A stretch of 64,000 nt of DNA, from NCBI RefSeq assembly GCF_041146795.1, contig NC_135188.1, forward strand, positions 2,175,919 to 2,239,918, in the 5' to 3' direction. Positions 1-11,940 of the stretch are shown here, piece after piece (positions within the stretch are counted from its first letter, which is position 1; each line of letters opens with the position of its first letter). The notes beneath the pieces are model-generated. The model was not told the origin of the DNA. It searched no databases and saw nothing but the letters and a program-made list of their open reading frames with translations. The translations under genes were made by a program, and so were the position numbers. This DNA comes from Maylandia zebra. Taxonomy: Eukaryota > Chordata > Actinopteri > Cichliformes > Cichlidae.

Positions 1-159
1 TTTCCAGTGCCCATGATTTACTTGAGTGTTTATTTTTACTCTTAGCTCCTTCATTTTAAGGCATATATCTTTACTTTGTACTCCTTACGTTTTCTTTCGC
101 TGGTTACTTTAGTTTTAAATCATTTGAGGGGAGTTATTGAGTGTTTAACATCCTAAATA

Positions 160-325
160 GGAGCTGTAGCTCAGGAGGTGGAGTAGGTCGTCTAATTATA
201 ATTGGAAGGTTTGATTCCCGGCTCCTCCAATCTGCATCCTCGGGCAAAATGCTGAACCCTACGTTTCCCCTGATGCATTTGAGTGAGTGTGTGAATGTGA
301 TTGTATGAGTGGGTGAATGAAAAGA
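160..325 (+). repeat. tRNA-derived SINE, 3'-truncated
   Basis: The first ~70 bases look like a tRNA gene: an A-box-like stretch (TAGCTCAGGAGGTGGAG) and a B-box-like stretch (GGTTTGATTCCC) at normal spacing. No good cloverleaf or anticodon stem is evident. The following body, with its GTGTGAATG / GGGTGAATGA motifs, resembles the SINE tails at 16826-16935 and 30245-30355. I infer a SINE cut short at its 3' end rather than a working tRNA gene. The rest of 1-1010 shows nothing else I can identify. Confidence 0.6.
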
Positions 326-1011
326 TGCTATTTTACTGCGGGGCATGTGCAGAAAAAATACAGTCCTTTGTAGCACAGAAGTGTAACATAAAAACAAAAA
401 GACTGTGACGAGGAATTTGAAATGATCACGGGACAGTTTCTTCTCAAAAAACAAATTTGCATTTTGATCTCTCGTCAGAGCTGTGTCAACACGAATCTGA
501 GGAAGGTCCAAGTTTTAGATTCAATTGTGCGTTTATCTGTATCTGTCTTTATTTTGAGATATGTCTGAGGTCAGAGGAAATCTCTTTAGCGTCTTTAGAG
601 TCGGTGCTAATTTCTGTGACGCTAAGCCAGGGTCAACTTTGAGGTCTGTGGCCTTCAAACTCTGTGCCCTACCTCTCAGCCTTTTGCGCTGCGGTCTCTT
701 GAGAAACACCACTCAGTCAAATGAAATAACCCTGAGGTGATAATGTCCCTTTACGTTTTTTTTCTGCTTCTATGAAATAGTTTGAATCTATGGTCTTAAA
801 TGGACGTGGCATTTTTAATCAGAGATTGTGTAGATGTTCTGTGTCACCACAGGTATTTTTCTGTCACCTATTCCACTGTTTAAGCATATTTGAAATATAT
901 TTAGTGGGTTTTCCAAAGCCAAGGCAGTTCTTGTCTTTGTTACAGTTATCTTTGAGCTGATGGATGATGTCTTATTTTGACTGATTTGATTAACTGTGGA
1001 GCCATTAAACC

Positions 1012-1180
1012 CAGAGGTGGGTCGAGTATCCAAAAATTGTACTCAAGTAAGAGTAGCATTACTTTAAAATATTATTACTCAAGTAAAAGTGAAAAGTAGT
1101 CGTCAAAAAAGTTACTCAAGTAAGAGTAAAAAAGTACTTGGCGAAAAGACTACTCAAGTAGCGAGTAACTGTTTGAAATG
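1012..1180. mobile_element. hAT-type transposon terminal fragment
   Basis: It begins with CAGAGGTGGG, a hAT-like terminus, and continues with repeated ACTCAAGTAAGAGTA / AGTAAAAGT motifs, typical of the subterminal repeats of non-autonomous hAT elements in fish. I could not find a matching inverted end (CCCACCTCTG) before the rx gene, so I treat it as one surviving end. From 1180 to about 1900 the DNA is AT-rich with nothing recognisable. Confidence 0.45.
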
Positions 1181-1939
1181 TCCGATTTATTTTTTAAATA
1201 AATGTTATCAGACAAACAAAAATAAATAAATATACAAATGTTACCATTAATTTAAACCACACTATAAAACATTAGCTCTCTTTTTAATCCATTTAAACAA
1301 CTGACTGGCTTCCATTAATCTCTTTTAGTGGGTGGTTCATGCAAACTTGCTTTATATGCAAATAAAACAAAACTGAAATGACAGAACAATAAAAGGAGAA
1401 TTAAAGGTTTAAATATCGCAGGCTGCCGATAATAAAAGTTTATGTCTAATAACGGAATAAAAACAGTGCATATAAAGTAGAAAAATCAGAAATTAAGATG
1501 GTAAATAATTATATGCATCAAGCCTGATCTGTTTAAAATGATATATTTTGAGTACATCAGTGGTTACGTTGTTGCACTTTGCTTTTTAGTTTGTAGTTAA
1601 TAAAACTAGTAGTAGCACAACTTCCCTGCAAATCTGACAGAGAACCAACACAGAACATACATGTTGTATTTTACATTTTTATTACACAAAATAAACCCCG
1701 CGGTAAATTGTTTTCTTTTTGTTGTTGTTCTATTGTGTGCATTACAATTTCACCTTTTCCTTTCTTGCAGTATTTTCACACAAAGGGGTCCCGGCAGTGA
1801 TTAGTGAAAACTTTGAGCGATTCTTTTGTCTTTAAAACAATAAATTTATGAAAGAAAGTCTCGTCCGGGCTTCGTTAGCCGGGCCTTCTCCGTCGGGGGT
1901 AAATGAAAATGACATTTAAAACAGTTTCTTAAGCAGAAA

Positions 1940-2180
1940 ACAGCCGCCAATCACTCTTAAAGGGGAAGGATTGCAATTAACAGCCCTCTCCTAATCCCCT
2001 CGTTTCACCTCCTACGCCGCCTCAGCTTTGTCCACCTCTCTCTCTCCGGCTCACTCCTCTCCCACTCTCCTCTCTGAGCTGGAGTGGATAGCGTCTGAAC
2101 TCAGCTACTAAATGCTCTTTACCATTGGAGTGCATCTGTTTGGGGCTGTTTGTCACACAAAGCGAATATATTTAGAGAAA
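1940..2180 (+). promoter_or_regulatory. candidate rx proximal promoter
   Basis: Within about 250 bases there is a CCAAT box (1947-1951), an ATTA-type homeodomain core (about 1975-1979), a TAATCC site for Otx/bicoid-class factors (1992-1997) and a TATA-like TATATTTA (2167-2174). A likely first non-coding exon lies just downstream. Direct control of vertebrate Rax genes by Otx and Sox factors is established. That these sites are functional here is inference. Confidence 0.35.
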
Positions 2181-2199
2181 TGCTAGGCAATCAACGCCA

Positions 2200-2328
2200 G
2201 CTGAGCGACTGCAGGCGGTGCACATAGCGGATCTGGGAAGAGTGAAGTTGGAGGGAGAGCTGCTGAGAGGAACAGGTGGAGCACTGGCATCAGTAACTTC
2301 AGTACTTCAGCATATTTACTTCCAAGAG
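2200..2328 (+). other. probable 5' non-coding exon of rx
   Basis: A strong splice donor (CAAGAG|GTAAGC) follows 2328, about 155 bases downstream of the TATA-like box. A plausible acceptor with a pyrimidine-rich tract (TTCCCTCGACCCCAG) ends near 2733, shortly before the start codon at 2760. The 5' boundary is a guess and the splicing is inferred only from motifs. Confidence 0.35.
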
Positions 2329-2759
2329 GTAAGCACTGCCACGGTCTCATTCGGCTCTAATTATTTACTTCTTATGTAACAAACACAGAATCATTTGCTG
2401 GAAATCCAACAACTTCATGACTTATTTGTCAGGAAAAGTGCACGTTAGTCCAAAGATTCACCCAAAATGTGACTACGTTTAAAAATGTTAGCCTGAGTTT
2501 CCATAAAATTAAGTCCAGCAGTAAAACGTTTTATAAAAAAGCCTCTTTGTGTGTGAAGTTGACCCATAGTCACAATCTTATTAGTGGTTTGTTGGAACAC
2601 TCAGAGTCTACGGGGTTCTGACCCTCTGGGCCTCCGAAGAAGATAATCAGGTTTAGGTGGATAACAGTCATCCTAGGTGACCTAGTGATCTGCGTCTGCG
2701 TAGCCTCACCCAAACATCTTCCCTCGACCCCAGGCCCAGGTGATTGCCCAGACGCTCGA

Positions 2760-5700
2760 ATGCATTTATCGCTGGATACCATGAGCATGGTGGACGACAG
2801 CTGTCTCTCGCCCAGCAATTTCCACGAACTGGGTAAAGGTGGGGGCGTTGCAGTGGGAGGCCGCGTCCACAGCATCGATGTCATCCTGGGTTTCAGCAAA
2901 GAGCAGGACCCCTTGCTAAGTCCCGCCACGACCCCCGGACCCCACAAAGTGAACATAGACAGCCTGGCGGAGACCGGGAAGCAGCTGGAGCCCTCGTCGC
3001 ACCCGTCCTACAGCGGGCACCTTTCCTCTCTGAGAAGCAGCAGCGGCACAGAGCAGCAGCAGTACCACGGTGAGTCCGGCTGTTGCTCTCCATCCTGGCA
3101 AAGCTGATTTTGTAAGAGTAGCACCACCTTTTAAGATGATTTTTTTTCATTAAATTTTGTGAACTCTTTGAGCAGTATGGATCAGCTGCTGCAGAGTTTG
3201 TTACTGAGGGTGAATCATCAAAGCCTCAAAGCATAGAGATGGTCAGAGATATTGATTATACAGCAGCAGCAGCACTGCTGGACTGAAGTGATCTTTGCTT
3301 TTTCTAACTTTAAGGATTTGAATGATGTAATGCAGAACATAGGTAGACTGAAGTTATTGATGCTGCTGGGCAAACATAATATGTTTTTATACTACCAGAT
3401 AGCTGAACAGGATATTATCTGACCACAAACACAGTTCGAGCCTTTTATAGTCCAAACCTTGCTCAGGAACCAGAATAAACCAGTCAAGCTTCGTGACGTG
3501 ACTGTTTTGTCGGCAGTTGTGGTAAAAAACAGGAAACAGATCAAATGACATAAATAACAAGTGAAGCAAACATTTTAAAACACAATTAGATAAAAACAGC
3601 CACTTAAAGGACATCACACAAACACCCAGGCCTTTATTTTGACCTGAGATTTAGAATCTGGTGTAAGAATCTACTAAAACCAAAATCTGATTTTCAACTC
3701 TCACACACACAAAATACACAAAATGAGTAACAAAAGCAGCTTCAAATCTGTGACATTCAGTTATAATTACAGCTCGTATTATTTCAACAGCCTATCGTCA
3801 AAAGTCTGATCACTTTAAATGAGGTTATTCCACCTTTGCATGAAAACCTCTCACGCACCGATTCGAAATCAGTGCATTAAACACCGTTGGCATGTAAAGC
3901 TGCATTAACTCCACCGTGTGGACTGAGATTGAGAGATAAATCACAGGACAAGATGGTGTAGGGGGTTTATGTCCCCAAGACCAATCCCATCCCCTTGTGG
4001 AATTCCCCTAATCTTCTCTTCTGTGCAGATTAGATTGTACCGTAGTCCAATCGCTCTTTATTGTTATCGTTCGCTCCTAGAATCAAATTGAATCATGTTT
4101 AATCTGAAGCTATTTTCACACACAGGATCAGGCAGGTGGTTGGTGATTTTGTGGCAGGAACAAGAGAAAAAGTTGTTCCTGTGAACCGGAGACGAAGCAG
4201 AAACACTGCTTTTAAGTGACTCAGATGCAGTTTGGTTTCAGTGCATTAACATCCATCAACACCAATGACATCACTCCATCCTGTGTGAAGTCAGCCCAGT
4301 TCCTCCTGACCGAGCAGCTTCTCTGTGTTCGGTGTCAGTCGGGCCACCCCCCTCTCCTCTCCGTGCTGAGATGTTCTGCTGGCTGATAAACAGTAGGGAG
4401 GCTTCAGACCAGTGGCTGTGATGGGCTGACAGGCCAAGAGCTGGTCACTGAACCAGGCCTGACCTCTGCCTTTGTCGGAGCCTGGTCTTTGTCATAGCTG
4501 CTTAATGAGAGGTGGATAAATGAACCCCAAAACCCTGCTTTGCTTTTGCCTCGGCTCCCGTTTCTCCAGCAGAAAGACCACAGTCGACCCCCTCCTTCAT
4601 CTCCATCACCGCATCCCATTAACAGAAACAAGCTAGCATTCAGATTCGTACACAGTCTGCTGAAGCTCTGAAATGTCATTCAACATAAAAGTGTATTCCT
4701 GAACATGTTATGACCTGTAGCTTCAGTCCCTTATTTCACTTCCTGCCTTTAAACATGACTGTTTTGGTTTGGAGCTGCACTGATGAGCGATGAGGACTCG
4801 TACCAATATCAGCTTTTAGGAAGTCAAAAAAATTGGGACTATAAATCAATTCTTCACAAACACACGCAGCCGATAAGACTGCCTCACCTGTGATGCACTC
4901 TCTGCTGCTAACACAGCCGAGACTATTGTAAACCACACGGTCTGAGCTGGTCGTGCGATGACGGCGTTTTTAAATGACCCCGAGATTTGAAATGACCTTT
5001 TCCTGCTCTTTAAAGTCTTGAACTGTCGTTATTAAATCAGAGAAGAAGAAGTCTCATTGAGATCGGGGTCTAGCCCTCACATCTCTCAGCCTGAGAAACC
5101 TGAAAAATATCTGCAGTCAGAATACAGTTACATCTGTTACAGTTACATCTGATACAGTTACATCTGTTACAGTTACATTTGATACAGTTACATTTGTTAC
5201 AATTACATTTGATACATTTACATCTGTTACAGTTACATTTGTTACAGTTACATCTGATACAGTTACATCTGTTACAGTTACATCTATTACAGTTACATTT
5301 GATACAGTTACATTTGTTACAGTTACATTTGATACATTTACATCTGTTACAGTTACATCTTTTACAGTTACATCTTTTACAGTTACATTTGTTACAGTTA
5401 CATTTGTTACAGTTACATTTGATACAGTTACATCTGTTACAGTTACATTTGATACAGTTACATTTGTTACAATTACATTTGATACATTTACATCTGTTAC
5501 AGTTACATTTGTTACAGTTACATCTGATACAGTTACATCTGTTACAGTTACATTTGATACAGTTACATTTGTTACAGTTACATTTGATACATTTACATCT
5601 GTTACAGTTACATCTTTTACAGTTACATCTTTTACAGTTACATTTGATACAGTTACATTTGTTACAGTTACATTTGTTACAGTTACATTTGATACAGTTA

Positions 5701-5858
5701 CATCTGTTAGTTACATTTGATACAGTTACATTTGTTACAGTTAATCTGTTACAGTTACATCTGTTAAAGCAAAGAGCTGAATACTTCCTTAGAGGGCTGA
5801 TAGAGACCAAAACAGAGCAAAAATATGGCGAATGTCAGCCATCACCTTTACACTTTTA

Positions 5859-5889
<31 letters not shown>

Positions 5890-8306
5890 AATTTATTTCA
5901 ACATGTGAACAATATACAAGTACATTTAGAAAAGAAATGAGAGAAAAAAAATATATATACTATACAAATTACATACAAAAAAACATTCTGATTAATTTAC
6001 ATGTTGAAAGGGAGTGGGAAGAAGTATACACTTATTTAATCCCACCCCTGTCCCATAAATTATCAGTGAATATTTAGTCAGCTTCCTTACTGATATAATT
6101 TGTAATAAAAATAGTGAACAGATTTCTGATATACTATATACTATAATATCACATCATGAATTTTTTGTTTGTTTGTTTTTAAATAGAGACATTCACTTAA
6201 TTTAAATATTTTCCTTTTCTTTATAGATCGAGAAGATCATATTTTTATAACTCTTTTTGAACAGTTTTATGTTTAGATAAACACCTGTGCTGCTCTGTAG
6301 AGTAACTGCTGAATATAACAGAAATGCTTTGAAAGCTCATAAAAAAACGAGATTTTTGCTCGTCTCACTATATGTTAGTTGGTGTAAGAGATACTGATGA
6401 TACTGATGTTTCTATTGTTTACCTAAATACAAAATTAGCCCTTAATTAAAATCAGCTTAACCCACTGTCTGTGATTTGCAACTTATCTAACATCCTGAAT
6501 GAAATTAAGTCTTCGAGTCAGATCCAAGCTTGGCACTTATTAACTCTTAACTCGAGTAGATTATTTTATTCCTGGATCATCATCTCTGTACTTTGTTTAG
6601 CTAAATCAGTTTGCTGGCTGGTCTGGTTACACCTCCCTGTTTTCCCCTGTGGCCTCTCCCATGTTTCTGTATACTGTTGATGAATATGCACGTTGATTCG
6701 ATTAGAAATAGAGCTGAGGAAGAAGAATTGAGAGAGGAATCATTTGACGGGGAGGGTTATGAGGAGGAACAGTGGCAGTGAAAGCTTTGTAGTGTCTGTA
6801 AACACCAGCTTGTCAGTAATCTGTGATCCTAAAGACGGACAGAACTCAGGACGTTTCCGTGCTTTGGCTCTCCTGCACGGGGGAAATAGATTCTTTCAGA
6901 TCTGCTGTGAGCTTAGCCAAAAATGGTAACAATCTAAGAGTGGCTGTTGAGCGTGGTGATAAAAACTGTGGTTTTCAAATTTCTTTTTAAAGACCTTTTA
7001 ACTTTGAAGAAAAGTAAACACTGGAAAAAGCTTCCTAAATCCGATTAGGAATGTTTTGGAGCTTCATTGAGGTACAGGGAATTGCTTGCTTCACTGACCT
7101 ACAGTGGCCTATTGTTGCAGGTGTCAAACTAATGTTTGCTCTACTGGAAAGTGGGAAACTGCATTCTCCATTTGTATTTCTCTCTAAACTGTAGTTCTCA
7201 TTCACTTAGTCCAGTCAAAAAGCATGTGGAGGAAATAAAAACTCACAATATTTTTTCCTGGGCTCTTCCACAGACTCCGGCTTATTTGCAAACAAATGTG
7301 ATCAGGAACTGAGCGAGCTGAGGAAGAGTATAGAGAGCGATGAAGGCAAGTCTCCGGACCCAAGCAAGGATGAGCAGCCCAAGAAGAAACACAGGCGCAA
7401 CCGCACCACCTTCACCACCTACCAGCTGCACGAGCTGGAGCGTGCCTTTGAAAAGTCCCATTACCCAGACGTGTACAGCCGCGAGGAGCTCGCCATGAAG
7501 GTGAACCTCCCCGAAGTCAGAGTTCAGGTAACGTGAACTGCATTAAAGGCAACACCATTTCAGAGATTGCTAAGAAGCACTTCAAACGTTTCTGTCTTGT
7601 TTTTGGGGTTTTCTTAGAGATATTCTCATTATTCTGGAATAAAATCTCATATTCACACTACGTGAAAGGCTGTATTCATCCAAAAAACTCCCCCAGTGTT
7701 GTCGAGTATATTCGAGTATATTTCCCTACCCAGAATGAAAAACTCTGCACTCCATCATATTTACACGTACCTTATTTTTCTGTCATTTTCTTCCAGGTCT
7801 GGTTTCAGAACCGCAGAGCTAAATGGCGCCGGCAGGAAAAAATGGACGCCAGCACCATGAAGCTCCACGATTCACCCATGCTCTCTTTCAACCGTCCGGC
7901 ACCGGTTCACACCAGCATGGGTCCAATGACCAACTCCCTCCCCTTGGAACCCTGGCTGACCTCTCCCCTGTCCAGTGCTACACCTGTGCACAGTATCCCA
8001 GGCTTCATGGGTCCAGCTCAAGGCCTCCAGCCCAGCTACCCAAGCCACCATTTCCTCAACTCCACCCCCCACGCTCCTCACGGTCCTCACGGTCCTCATC
8101 CACACCCTCACACTCACACTCATCCCCATCCGTCCATGGGTCAAGGGATGCAGAGCATGGCTCCTCCTCCTTATCAGTGTCCAGCACCATACCCTGAAAA
8201 GTACCCTTTGGAGGATGTGGACCAGCGCAGCTCCAGTATTGCTGCGCTGAGGATGAAAGCCAAGGAACACATCCAGTCTATGGACAAGACCTGGCAACCC
8301 ATGTGA
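2760..8306 (+). CDS. rx1/rx2: retinal homeobox protein Rx (rx1/rx2 type)
   Basis: This is a paired-like homeodomain transcription factor for eye-field and retinal progenitor identity. Coding exons are 2760-3069, 7274-7527 and 7797-8306, giving 357 aa with all splice phases consistent. The N-terminus [10 protein letters not shown] is the conserved start of this family, so an in-frame ATG at 2685 is rejected. The octapeptide HSIDVILG is at residues 37-44. The homeodomain is at about 143-202, with Gln at position 50 (residue 192, in WFQNRRAKW). The intron between homeodomain positions 46 and 47 is the classic place for paired-type homeoboxes. The C-terminal OAR motif ([15 protein letters not shown]) lies at about 332-347. 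Intron 1 is 4.2 kb and repeat-bearing. A His/Pro-rich tract follows the homeodomain. I cannot separate rx1 from rx2 by eye; rx3 is excluded by the N-terminus. The next gene, fzr1, supports a RAX2-like locus. Confidence 0.93.
5120..5768. repeat. 15-bp minisatellite, about 43 copies, in rx intron 1
   Basis: The unit is close to GTTACATYTGWTACA. Variants alternate (TTT/TCT, GTT/GAT, CAG/CAT) in a pattern that suggests longer higher-order blocks; for example the run around 5190-5300 recurs around 5440-5560. Because 15 is a multiple of 3 and the unit lacks stops in several frames, long spurious ORFs open on both strands (5070-5810 minus, 5179-5859 plus). Neither is a gene. Confidence 0.92.
5861..6060 (-). 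mobile_element. LINE-type 3' end with TTGA tail
   Basis: A (TTGA)n run at 5861-5886 is followed by about 170 bases with an internal GGGAGTGGGAAGAAGTATA stretch. This looks like the 3' end of a CR1/L2-like LINE inserted in reverse, where the simple repeat would be the element's 3' tail. No coding sequence is left. The family is assigned from general appearance only. The remainder of intron 1 (3070-5119 and 6061-7273) shows nothing identifiable. Confidence 0.4.
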
Positions 8307-9890
8307 CTAACGAGCTCGGCGGTCGACGTGAGCAATGCTGGAAGTGACACACGTCACGTGCTACGCCACTAAGTGAAAGAAGTGGATTCTGAACTGTGAA
8401 AGCTGAGGACGTAAGAATTTTTGTTTGGGGGGGAGACTTTCTTTTCTTTTCTACTTCTTCCCCCTTAAAAAACAGCTGAAACCTTCAGCGGGTTAAAAGT
8501 TTCCGATAGTTTTGCTCGTCCAATCTCTAGGTGTCTATTGTTGCCTTGGGTTCGTTAAAAACAAATGTCTTCTTGGTGAAACAAACGGTTTATGACACCT
8601 AGAAGTATTTCCGAGTCACAAACAGGCTCTGAGTGCACGTTTCATGCCTGAGCCCTTGCTGCAGCTCTTTGGGTGCACCAACAGTGAAGACACGCTATAT
8701 CATTAAAAACTGCCAAAATGCGGGAATTCTTATTCATCACTTTTCATTTATCCAAATCATTTGAGTCGAGCAAAATATCATTCTCATGCTTTTCTTTTCT
8801 AATTTTTTTTTTTACACCACATTTGTGTTTTTACTAATTAGTCCAGCCGTCGAATTTTCATGGGTCTGCAAATCAGAGTCTTAGAGGACTTTGTGAATGG
8901 ACCTTTGGTCTCTGTTTAATGTGACATCGAGGCATGAAGACACACTACAGTGTCACTGCTCATCTCACTAATCTGTTTAATTATAAAAGCCGTGTAGCTG
9001 GTTTTCGTTTTATGTCCACCTGTACTATGATTTATGTTTCTACTTGCTACGCAGTTTAGATACGCGAGTCCATGTTTTAGATATCTTGGTGTGACTGGAA
9101 GAAGATGATCAGTGAGGAGAAGCTTCTTTAAGAGATCTTCATCTGGTGGGAAAAGGGTCACCTCAACTGGGACCGGGAATATACCAAAAATATCTCTGCA
9201 CGGATACATTTTTTCTGACTTGTGCTTTAAAGAAGGGAGGAAGCAGAAGAAAGGCAGAGGAAGTAGACAAAAAAACGCAGGCTAGTCAGCGGAGTAGCCC
9301 TCTTTTTGCTTGAGTGACTGTTGGAGGAGAAAACCTGTTGGCAGCTCAGTGTTGGGTGGCTGCGTGTACGTGCAGGGCAGCAGAAAGAGCCCTGTGTGAT
9401 GCGTCACCCCACATAGTTCGGTCTTTGTTCGACACAATTGATCCAAGTGCATCCTCTTTGTCCCGAACAGAAGGGGGAGAAACGGTCTCAGGCTGCACTA
9501 AATAGGCCCTTGTAACCATTTTGTTGTAGTTTTTTTTTTTTCTTTTTCAAACAAGAGGAAACATGGATTGTTACTGCTTTGGTCATTAGTGACACAATAT
9601 TAGTCTTATGCCATCTGTTACAGGGTTAAGCCCCAATCATCTTAAAGTTGGAGCACAATATGCTTCATATGGACAGTAGAGGTAAATAAATAAGACTGTG
9701 ACACTGAAATGTTTTTGCATGTGCAGGTACCATCTCAAACAAATCTTTGGAGGTTGAAATTTATATATTTTTTGACTTTTTAACAGAACAAGAGGGATAG
9801 AAAACTCTGTCCTCGTAAAGTGCAATTTTGGAAACCCATTTTTTATGTTTCTATATAAAATGTGTTTTTTCTTTTGTTAAAAATAAAAAA
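8307..9890 (+). other. rx 3' untranslated region
   Basis: There is no coding signal after the TGA at 8304-8306. The first convincing polyadenylation signal is AATAAA at 9882-9887 in AT-rich DNA, implying a 3' UTR of about 1.6 kb. A further AATAAA-like site at about 10287 could be an alternative. The exact end cannot be read from sequence. Confidence 0.4.
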
Positions 9891-11020
9891 GGAGACTCAT
9901 TTCTGCCCAGATTGTTACAAAGTCACACCCCACTTTTTTTTGGATACTTTTGAAATTCACTCTTGTCCGACCTAAAGGGGATAAGTAATGTTACAGCCGC
10001 TGTTCATCATCTGTCTTCATGTAGTTTTACACGATGGTGACCTCACACAGCACAGGAAACCAGAATTATCTTATGTGTTAACAGGACATTTAGTTTGCAG
10101 CATAAATGTTTTGGGCCAAGAATAAGCCAAAGGTTAGATAACAGACAAGATTGCACTAGTTTTAGTTATTTTTATTGTCTTACATGCCCTAGTTATGTCT
10201 GTCTTAGTGATATCGTTGTTTTATTTCTTTTGGATTTTGTCTGGATTGTTGATGTTCATATTCTGGAACAAATGGAGATCTACTGAAAATAAATATAGTT
10301 TGATAGAAATTGTATCTCTGCGTTCTCACTGCAGTGCTTTCATGTTGACCTATGCACTCATTCCCACAGTCACTGTGGGGTTTTTAACCTCCCTAAGACT
10401 ACTAGAGCAATCCAAGATTACTACAGTATAATCGTTGTCATCTGACATACATGAGCAGAGACTTTTTTTTTTGCTGCAAACACTTGTGCGCCTTGTCTCT
10501 CTGTCATGGTTTTCTTTCTTTTTACCCCTCTCAATCCTCTCTGCTTTTCCATGGGTTTGTGGCAGGATGCCAGCCTGTTAGGAAGATGAGACTCCAATCA
10601 ATCAGGACTTCCCAGGGGGGCCTCTGACCACAGGGCTCGGCTCCCTAATTGCCCCCAGGCAGGCAGGCAGGCTGGCAGGCAGGCAGGCTGCAAGGTTCAG
10701 CCGCTGCAACACATGTTCACAGAGGGCCGGTGCCGCCGTGCTCGCTGGGCTCCTCAGCATGTGAGACACTGTCCTGGACAGATGGAGGGCTGAGCAGACC
10801 GTACTTCAAGGACCATATGGATAAGCCAGTGGATGAAGCATGGACGTTTTTGCAGGATCTTTTTAAATTCTTAACATGAAAATAGATGTGTTGCAATTAG
10901 ATCCAAGTTACAGAGCTCAGCAAGATATCCTGATTTTAAAAATAAGTTGCATACAGTTTTTTCTGTGCAATACACAGATACAACATTTTAATATGCATAT
11001 TTATGTCATGATATTTCATC
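9891..11020. other. intergenic, rx to fzr1, first part
   Basis: No gene is recognisable here. The only structured piece is a short GGCA-rich microsatellite at about 10658-10690 (CAGGCAGGCAGG units). Small ORFs at 10095-10431 and 10649-11067 have no recognisable domains. Confidence 0.6.
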
Positions 11021-11027
11021 CCAGCAT

Positions 11028-11940
11028 CAGAATCAGAATCAGAAAGGGGTTTATTGCCAAATGTTGAGCAGGTTTACAACATTAGGAAATTGCTGCGGTG
11101 CTTCAGTGCAAACATACTGTCATAAATAGCACTTAAATAGACATGAAAAAATAAAAGTAGGGATAAGAATTAAAAGTGCTACGTAGAAAGATATGTGCAT
11201 GAGCTATACATGAGATATATACATGAGAATAAGAATTAAGAGTGCTACGTAGAAAGATATATACATGAGTGCAGGTGGTGATCAGTGCCAAACATGGAAT
11301 GATGCAGTGACACAGCGTAGGGTCATGTGTTAGTGGCGGGTACAGTCATATGGTTATTGTTCATGTGTCCAACAGCAGAGGGGAAGAAACTGTTCTTATG
11401 GCGAGAGGTTCTGGTGCGAATGGACCGGAGCCTCCTGCCTGAGGGGAGCAGGTCAAACAGACTGTGTCCAGGGTGAGAAGGGTCAGCTGAGATCCGAGCT
11501 GCACGCCGCAATGTCCTGGAGGTGTACAGGTCCTGCAGAGATGGGAGTCTGCAGCCAATCACCTTCTCAGCAGAGCGCACAACACGCTGCAGTCTCTGTT
11601 TGTCCCTGATAGTGGCTCCAGCGTACCACACGGTGATGGAGGAGGTGAGGATGGATTCGATGATTGCAGTGTAGAACTGCATCATCGTCCGTGTTGGCAG
11701 GTTGAATTTCTTCAGCTGCCTCAGGAAGTACATCCTCTGCTGGGCTTTCTTGATGACGGAGGTGATGGTGGGCTCCCACTTCAGGTCCTGGGTGATGGTG
11801 GTACTCAGGAAGCGGAATGAGTCCACAGAGGTGATGGGGGTGTCAGTCAGGATGATGGGGGGGAGTGGGGCTGTGTGCTTCCTGAAGTCCACAATAATCT
11901 CCACTGTCTTCTGGGCATTCAGCACCAGCATTCAGCACCA
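11028..11940 (-). mobile_element. LINE fragment (L2/Rex1-like reverse transcriptase C-terminus)
   Basis: On the minus strand, 11323-11931 encodes about 200 residues typical of the C-terminal part of fish LINE reverse transcriptases: NAQKTVEIIVDF, then ITQDLKWEPTI, QRMYFLRQLKKF, SSITVWYAGAT and DLLPSGRRLRSIRTRTSRHK. The 5' end is truncated near 11940, in the middle of the reverse transcriptase. The 3' UTR contains a duplicated ~60-bp block (about 11160-11270) and ends at 11028 in an ATTCTG-type repeat. The same 3' end occurs again at 32341-32400. The frame is open but far too short for an active element. Confidence 0.85.

Noticed and set aside
2685-2759. Upstream in-frame ATG extending Rx by 25 residues
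   Set aside because: The family begins at [10 protein letters not shown]. The extra segment is not family-like and probably spans an intron acceptor in the 5' UTR.
5120-5768. CRISPR-like array
   Set aside because: Units are contiguous with no spacers, and this is a eukaryotic genome.
5070-5859. Long ORFs on both strands, with Cys/Asn-rich (minus) and Leu/His-rich (plus) repeating peptides
   Set aside because: They are produced by the 15-bp minisatellite, which has no stops in several frames. There is no splice or start context, and the array lies inside an rx intron.
7872-8297. 141-codon minus-strand ORF over rx exon 3
   Set aside because: It is antisense to a clearly coding exon and arises from its biased composition.
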